Below, piece by piece: positions 58,845-64,000 of a stretch of DNA of 64,000 bases; position 1 is the first letter of the stretch; every line of letters starts with the position of its first letter. A program made the translations under genes and the position numbers. The stretch is from NCBI GenBank assembly GCA_024195585.1, contig SWBL01000069.1:107711-171710 (forward strand), given 5' to 3'. The notes beneath the pieces were generated by a model. It ran no database searches. It had not been told where the DNA came from and worked only from the letters and a program-made list of their open reading frames with translations. The DNA is from Aureobasidium sp. EXF-3400 (lineage: Eukaryota > Ascomycota > Dothideomycetes > Dothideales > Saccotheciaceae).

Positions 58845-60277
58845 AAGAGCTTCTTCCATCATGACGATCACACGACTCAACACTTCAATGATTGACACAG
58901 AATAGCTTCGTACAGGCGAGATTTGCGATCTGCGCACTTGTCAGAATCGAAAAATCCGCCTTTGCTACTGGGCCGATACAGAAAGTCGCGCCGATGGATT
59001 CTGATCTATCACATCACCAGTGACTGCTTGTGCGTTCGGCGCACGGCTCGCATCTAGCGTGGCTCGGGGTGATTCATGCTACATTTGTCTTGAGTACATC
59101 ACACAAGCAGCATCCTACCAAGGGGTACGCACATGGACATAGCCACTCAGATGGAGAATGGGCCTTAAGAATTTCAAGAAGTTCCAGCCAAAGCAGATGA
59201 AACAGCAATAAGATGACAGAAGCTCCAGCAACAGAAAGCATCAGCACCAGGAGAGAGACAGAACGGTGGACCATAGCAATGACACAATCACGATAGTTAC
59301 AAGTATCGCGATATGAGAATGAAAGGAAACATTTACGTATGCACATCCACTACCATCTTACGCCCTTGAGCACATACATTCACTTAAACGTCAATCGTAA
59401 TGTGCGAGGAGAAGGAGTTGTTCCATTGATATTGAAAAGCTGTTCAACTAAGAAATATCTGCCTGCAAATCTTTCTAGTTGTGGCAACAGCTCACAAATA
59501 GCAAAGGGGCCGAGAGTTCGTGTAAGAAGACAGCGAGCAAAAGGCAACAGAAGCCACTCAGGCGGGATAATCAACGGGACAAGGGAAACGGGTGAGGAGC
59601 AAGACATTCCGAAGCTCGTGTAGGACAGACGTGGCAAAGGGGTGGAGAGAGAGAGCAAGAGACAGAGGAAGGGAGAGAGAGCTTGAGATAACATTGACCA
59701 CATTAAAAAACAAGATCTCGAAAAAGCGGAGTGATAAATAGAAGTGAAGCAACAAATAAAAGCACTCGCATAATAACGTCCGAGAAATAAACTCGCAAGG
59801 AAAATATGTGTATCGCAAGTACAAGCCTCCCAGAGTGGTGAACCCAAAGATGGAAATAACCTCGCATGTAATAATCAGTTGCCATATATCGTTCTCGTTC
59901 TCGTTTGTCGATCATTCGCTCTCGTTCTGCTCGATCATTGTGTTTGATGCAGACCAGTACTGATACTGATAATGCTGCCATGTAAATCCGGAACGCCTAA
60001 TGAGTAGCCCTGGATATCGCAGTGGTGTATGCTCTCTGTTGTGCATGCCGTCGTGTAAAGCAAAGGAAGCCAGGTATTCATATCCGAACGGACAGTGCAC
60101 TGAGGATTAAGCAAAAAGCAAGAAAACAATAGTCTTGGGGTATGGGGTATGCCGAAAAGAAATAAAAGCAAATGGTCGAGATGCTGTGAAGCATTTGGGG
60201 GTCACTCGGTGCAACCCCTATCTAATCCAAAGGCAACGTGTGCATAGTACCAGCCTAGTGAGCTAGACTGCTGTAAT
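58845..60277. other. convergent 3' flanks, 1.4 kb
   Basis: Between the Zn2Cys6 stop (plus) and the bHLH stop (minus). It holds a GA-rich tract at 59645-59684 and A-rich stretches. Minus-strand frames such as 59074-59346 are hydrophobic but unsupported. No gene seen. Confidence 0.45.
59645..59684. repeat. GA-rich low-complexity tract
   Basis: About 40 bases of G and A with only a few C (gagagagagcaagagacag...), probably in the bHLH 3' region. Confidence 0.75.
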
Positions 60278-62155
60278 TTAGAGGTCGGTGATGGTGAACT
60301 CATCCTCTTCCTTGAAGACAGGTTCGTCATTCGAAGGCCAATATCCTTGAACGGGACTGATACCACCGCTTCCGCTCTGGAAACCAGGACTGAGGCTTTG
60401 ACCGTAGTTGGACTGGCCTTCTTGGCCGTGAAGAGGCTCGCCGGCAAGATTCGTGTGACCAGGGACTCGAAGTCCAGAACCATGGCCTCTGCTGTAGTCC
60501 TGAAGGTTGCCGGTGGCAATGAGTTTCTGCATGAGCTCGCGGACTTCAGTCTCCATGCGTCTTCCATCTTCTGTCATGGGAGCAGTCCAGTCATCACCTC
60601 GAGCACGGGCTCTTGCCTTGAGCTCGGCGTTCTCGTCGAGAATGTGCTTCAAGTACCATAACAGGTCTCTGGTCCAGGCAACACTTCCGTTGAGAATGTC
60701 GCCTTTGTTTGGGCCCTTGTCTTTGTCGTCCATGGGCAAACCGGTTCCCACGTTTGCGGTAGTGGCTCTTCTGCCATTGCCTCCAGCCAACAAGGATGTG
60801 GCTTGAGGAGGTGACATGCTGGTGGCTACGATGGAAGGTGAGAGAGGAGCATTCGTTTGGAGGTGCTTTCGGACCCTCTCATCCTCCAGTCTGTGCATAG
60901 GAACGAGGCTAGCAAGATCCTGAATGCGTTCGTTGATATTGTCACGTCTTCTGCGTTCAACGAGGTTGTGTGACTCTCTTCTACGCTTTCGCTTGGCTTC
61001 TTGGGTCTGGAAAGCAGGAGGGTTCTCCATCTTGGCGGGCAACGACGATGCTATCTTGCCATTGGCACCTGCATTCGAAGACTTGAGGACCTCAGTGATC
61101 TGAGGGTGCTGCTGGTGCTGCATCATGGGATTTGATGGCGAGCCAAATGGCGAGACGTCTTGCCATGAGTGAGGATTTGACACATTCTCCCAGTTGTTGA
61201 CACTCGAGCTGTGTCTGTGTCCCATGATGGCACGAGGTTGTTGAGCCATGGTGGTCGAGGGATACTCTGGCTCACCCAGATGTAGATTGGAGATGCCAGG
61301 AGTGTTTGGTGTGGCAGGTGAGCGTGAGTCGGAAATCTTACGCTCCATTTGATGGACCTGTGGGGCATTCAGGCCGTTCATGTAACCACTTGCGGTTGGC
61401 ACACTGTACTGAGGGCGGAATTGGCCATAGTTGAAGTCGTTGACGAAGGGCGACTGGATAGGGGCACCCTCGGGTGTGGATGAGTAGAAGTTGTTGTTGC
61501 CGTTCAAGTGTTGTTGGCCCATGGACATCGGCATACTGCCATGGGTAAGGAAGTGTTGGTTCATGTTGCCATTATTGTATTGGCCTTGGTGCATGTTGGT
61601 GTGGTGACCATCGTCCATATTGATGCCATCAAGCAACTCATCATCGGCAAGGCCCGAGTTGCCCATGTTGAAACTCGATGACATATTCTGTGGGGCAAAG
61701 GCTGAGTTGAAGTTGGAGTTGCCCATGACATGGTCGCCACCGTTCATGCCGTTTTGCATGTGGCTTGAGTTCATGTTGAAAGCGGGTGGCTGCTGATGAT
61801 ATTGGTGTGGCTGGAAGGAAAAGTCGGTGGGCTCGGATTTGATGTAGGGTGAACCAGCGCCGGCCATTTCGGGCTTGACCGCCAACGAATCGAACTCAAA
61901 TGGTTCGTCGAAAGTGAACTCGAGCGGCGAGTCGTGCTGTGGATTGTGGTTGTCTTGATGTGTTTCGAAGGGTGGGAAGGTGGTCAATGATGTGGGAGCT
62001 GTTCAAGCAAGAACGTTAGTCGCATTTTCTTTTTCCTGATTGGGAACCAACGCTTATGATCGTCACAAGCCTGGTTTAACCAGGTGGGTGGGTCCGAGGC
62101 AGCAACGAGCATGTGATTGGGCAGCAAGCATGGTTTACTTACAGACTATAGGCAT
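60278..62155 (-). CDS. bHLH transcription factor (Rtg3/MITF-like basic region)
   Basis: Two exons on the minus strand: a 13-nt first coding exon 62155-62143 (MPIV and one base of Ser) and 61998-60278, with a 144-nt intron (GTAAGT..AACAG), give 577 residues. The frame of the large exon has no ATG at its 5' end before the splice site, which is the reason for the small exon. Residues 9-330 are Asn/Gln/His/Met-rich and disordered. The basic region ESHNLVERRRRDN at about 342 has the His, Glu and Arg that read CACGTG/CANNTG E-boxes. Helix 1 is INERIQDLASLVP and helix 2 is KGDILNGSVAWTRDLLWYL, separated by an unusually long loop of about 65 residues. The end is acidic (FKEEDEFTITDL). Pathway unknown; similar fungal proteins are annotated GlcD-gamma-like (from memory). 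Confidence 0.85.
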
Positions 62156-64000
62156 CACTTTGAATGTGTGGTGACTACGCGAGTAAGTTGCAGCTGTGAG
62201 TGATGCTGCAGTCGGGCAAGGTTTCGAAAGGCGATGTCTGCAGGCACAGGAAACAGTTTGCTTCAAGGGCCAAGAGATGTGTTTCGAGGAAGGATTTGGT
62301 TGGTCGAGTCGCTCCAGTCAGATCTTGTCTCAGCAGTTGTGAAATGGTTAGCCGTGTCGCACAACAGCTGTGATGATGTCGCGGAAGGTGACGTCGCAGC
62401 TCTCGGTTCTGGGATGTTCGGTCGAGGCGTCTGCAGGTCTGTGGTGCAACAAAGTTAGCATGAGAGGAAGGATGGGTGAAGAAGCAGGTGTAGTCTTGGT
62501 TTATATGAGCCAGGCGCCAGAGGCAGCAGGCGGCGCATGGATGCATGACGGATGCTAGACAGCGGCTCGACCCGGATCACCACCGATGGCGTGTCTGCTG
62601 TCATGAAGAAGATCGGCTGCATGCAGTGTGGCCGTCGTGCTTTACCAAGAGAAAGAGAAAGGGAGGGTAAAGGTAGGAAAGTGCTCACCTGGCAGATATG
62701 ACTCAGTCTGCGACCAGAGCAGACAACAATGAGAAGAGGGCGGTGCAACAGCGCAAAGGCGTCTGTTGCGCTTGAGGTGGGCGCGACAGAAGGATGGCGG
62801 GGCAGAGCAGCGGTGGCAGCAATGCGCCGTACGACTGAAATATGGCAGACGTGGAGTAGGACACTCGCACGAGCAGGGAAGCGGCGGACGGCGGGGTGCT
62901 TTGACGCCGGGGAAAGGTGCCAAGACAGTTGACCGAGTCAGCCGGCGAGGAATGTGTCAGAGAGAAACCCCTCGAGATGTGGTCTCGAGGAAGGAGGGGT
63001 GAGTGCTTCACGTCGTCGCTGAGTATGAGTCGGCGACGATAGAAGGCAGGAGGTGGTGGAGTGGGGGGAAAGGGCGAAGTAGGTAAGTCGAGTCAATTAG
63101 TACGACCCCGTCTTTTGCTGTCGTTGCTTTCTCCAGACTTGGCCCGTTTCAAGGCGGTCAAGGGTCAAATGTAGTCCGGGCGTACTCTATTGCGGGCAGG
63201 GCTCGGGCCAGGGCGATCAGCGCGGAGAATAATCAAAATCAATGATGTTTGATTTATTTTGATCGAGGCAAGTAGGATACGAGAGTCTGTACTGATAGGC
63301 GTGCAGGATGCGGTACCAGAGGACTTTGTAAATAGTAGAGGCTGTCGTCTAAGCGAGCACAAGCAGCAGCAGGTTCTCGAGCGACAGGATGATGAAGCTG
63401 ACCAAAAGGGACTGATCGTGTTGCGCCGTCGAGGAAAGGCGGGCTCCGTATACATATATACGCAGATGCGTCCAAACGCCTCTCACCCTGAGGCTCTGGC
63501 CTGTAAAGGAGGGCGACCGTGACGACTGCACTCGAGATACCGTCTCACGCTAGGGCACGACAGAGTGACTCGTGTGCAGGACATGATCCACATTGCCGGA
63601 GCGCCCTGCCTTGTATTTTTGTGAATGCCCTTCGTAGACTAAATCTATGTATGTACAAACGGCGTCTGAGCGCGTCAAAACCTGCTGCTGAGCCACAGAT
63701 AGCAGCGGCCAGCCATAGTTGGGGACGGCCCTGCCTGGCACACACTACTACCTACACACCACAACCACACACACCCTCTCCTGTGCTCTCTTGCACGCAG
63801 GCAGCTTCGTATCTGCCAGGTCGTTGCGGCTTGCCCCAAGCTCAAACGGCGATAGCAACATCAGCAGCAACCACGGCGGCGATCCAGCGATCCTCGCCCC
63901 CCGAGACAGACTTGTCAAGCATGCAATCTAACATAGCTTCGCTTCTATGCTGACATCGTCTCGGGTCGGATAAAGAGACATGACGCCCTTGACACCGGAA
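62156..64000. promoter_or_regulatory. upstream region of the bHLH gene, 1.85 kb
   Basis: No convincing gene to the window end. Overlapping frames on both strands are short (up to 144 codons at 63519-63953) and look compositional, with long GA/CT-rich stretches. It probably contains the bHLH promoter and a long 5' leader. Confidence 0.4.

Noticed and set aside
59074..59346. Hydrophobic 90-codon minus-strand frame
   Set aside because: Looks like a membrane segment, but there is no conserved motif, no splice support, and it lies in a 3' flank.
53139..62155. Secondary-metabolite gene cluster suggested by several regulators
   Set aside because: No backbone enzyme (PKS, NRPS, terpene cyclase), oxidase or transporter gene is present nearby.

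Overview
This looks like a nuclear contig from a filamentous ascomycete. Almost every multi-exon gene carries short introns (mostly 44-60 nt) with GT..AG ends and a CTNAC-type branch point close to the acceptor. The gene content is typical Pezizomycotina: Zn2Cys6 regulators, Cut8/Sts1, a fungal Hv1 channel and DUF7918-type proteins. A Dothideomycete is my best guess, but that is inference from protein style only. I found no rRNA, tRNA, CRISPR array, intact transposon or secondary-metabolite core gene. All exon structures were built by hand from reading frame, splice consensus and protein continuity.

Layout. 0-7 kb: the tail of an unidentified charged protein, then a gene-poor stretch holding one isolated 134-residue gene. 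7-16 kb: a mitochondrial DUF1279/FAM210-like protein, a Pab2-type poly(A)-binding protein, a voltage-gated proton channel, and a large Zn2Cys6 protein fused to a sugar-acetyltransferase-like domain. 16-27.4 kb: mitochondrial ribosomal protein uL3m, the SCY1-like pseudokinase Cex1, a possible 75-residue membrane peptide, a PHD-finger protein with a winged-helix-like segment, an unknown acidic protein, a mitochondrial acyl-CoA thioesterase and a small Cys-rich protein.

28.8-43.4 kb is the housekeeping core: LST8 (TOR complexes), ELP1 (Elongator), COX8 (cytochrome oxidase), MTR4 (nuclear exosome helicase), STS1/CUT8 (nuclear proteasome tether) and a tandem pair of DUF7918-type paralogues. 44-52.1 kb: a coiled-coil protein, choline-phosphate cytidylyltransferase, a PP2C phosphatase and a single-pass membrane protein with signal peptide and Ser/Thr-rich stalk. 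53-62.2 kb is rich in regulators: two Zn2Cys6 factors head to head and a bHLH factor. The last 1.8 kb is probably the bHLH upstream region.

There are no operons. Genes lie on both strands, many in convergent pairs with 120-180 bp between stop codons (hv1/Zn2Cys6-acetyltransferase, uL3m/CEX1, PHD/unknown), and some share divergent promoters (COX8/MTR4, PAB2/hv1, the Zn2Cys6 pair). Several genes bear on translation, tRNA or RNA turnover (ELP1, CEX1, MTR4, PAB2, uL3m), but I see no evidence of a functional cluster. Nothing here is clearly a new system. The observations most worth following are the Zn2Cys6-acetyltransferase fusion that seems to lack its catalytic His, the duplicated DUF7918-type genes, a degenerate dispersed repeat, and a few small unrecognised ORFs.
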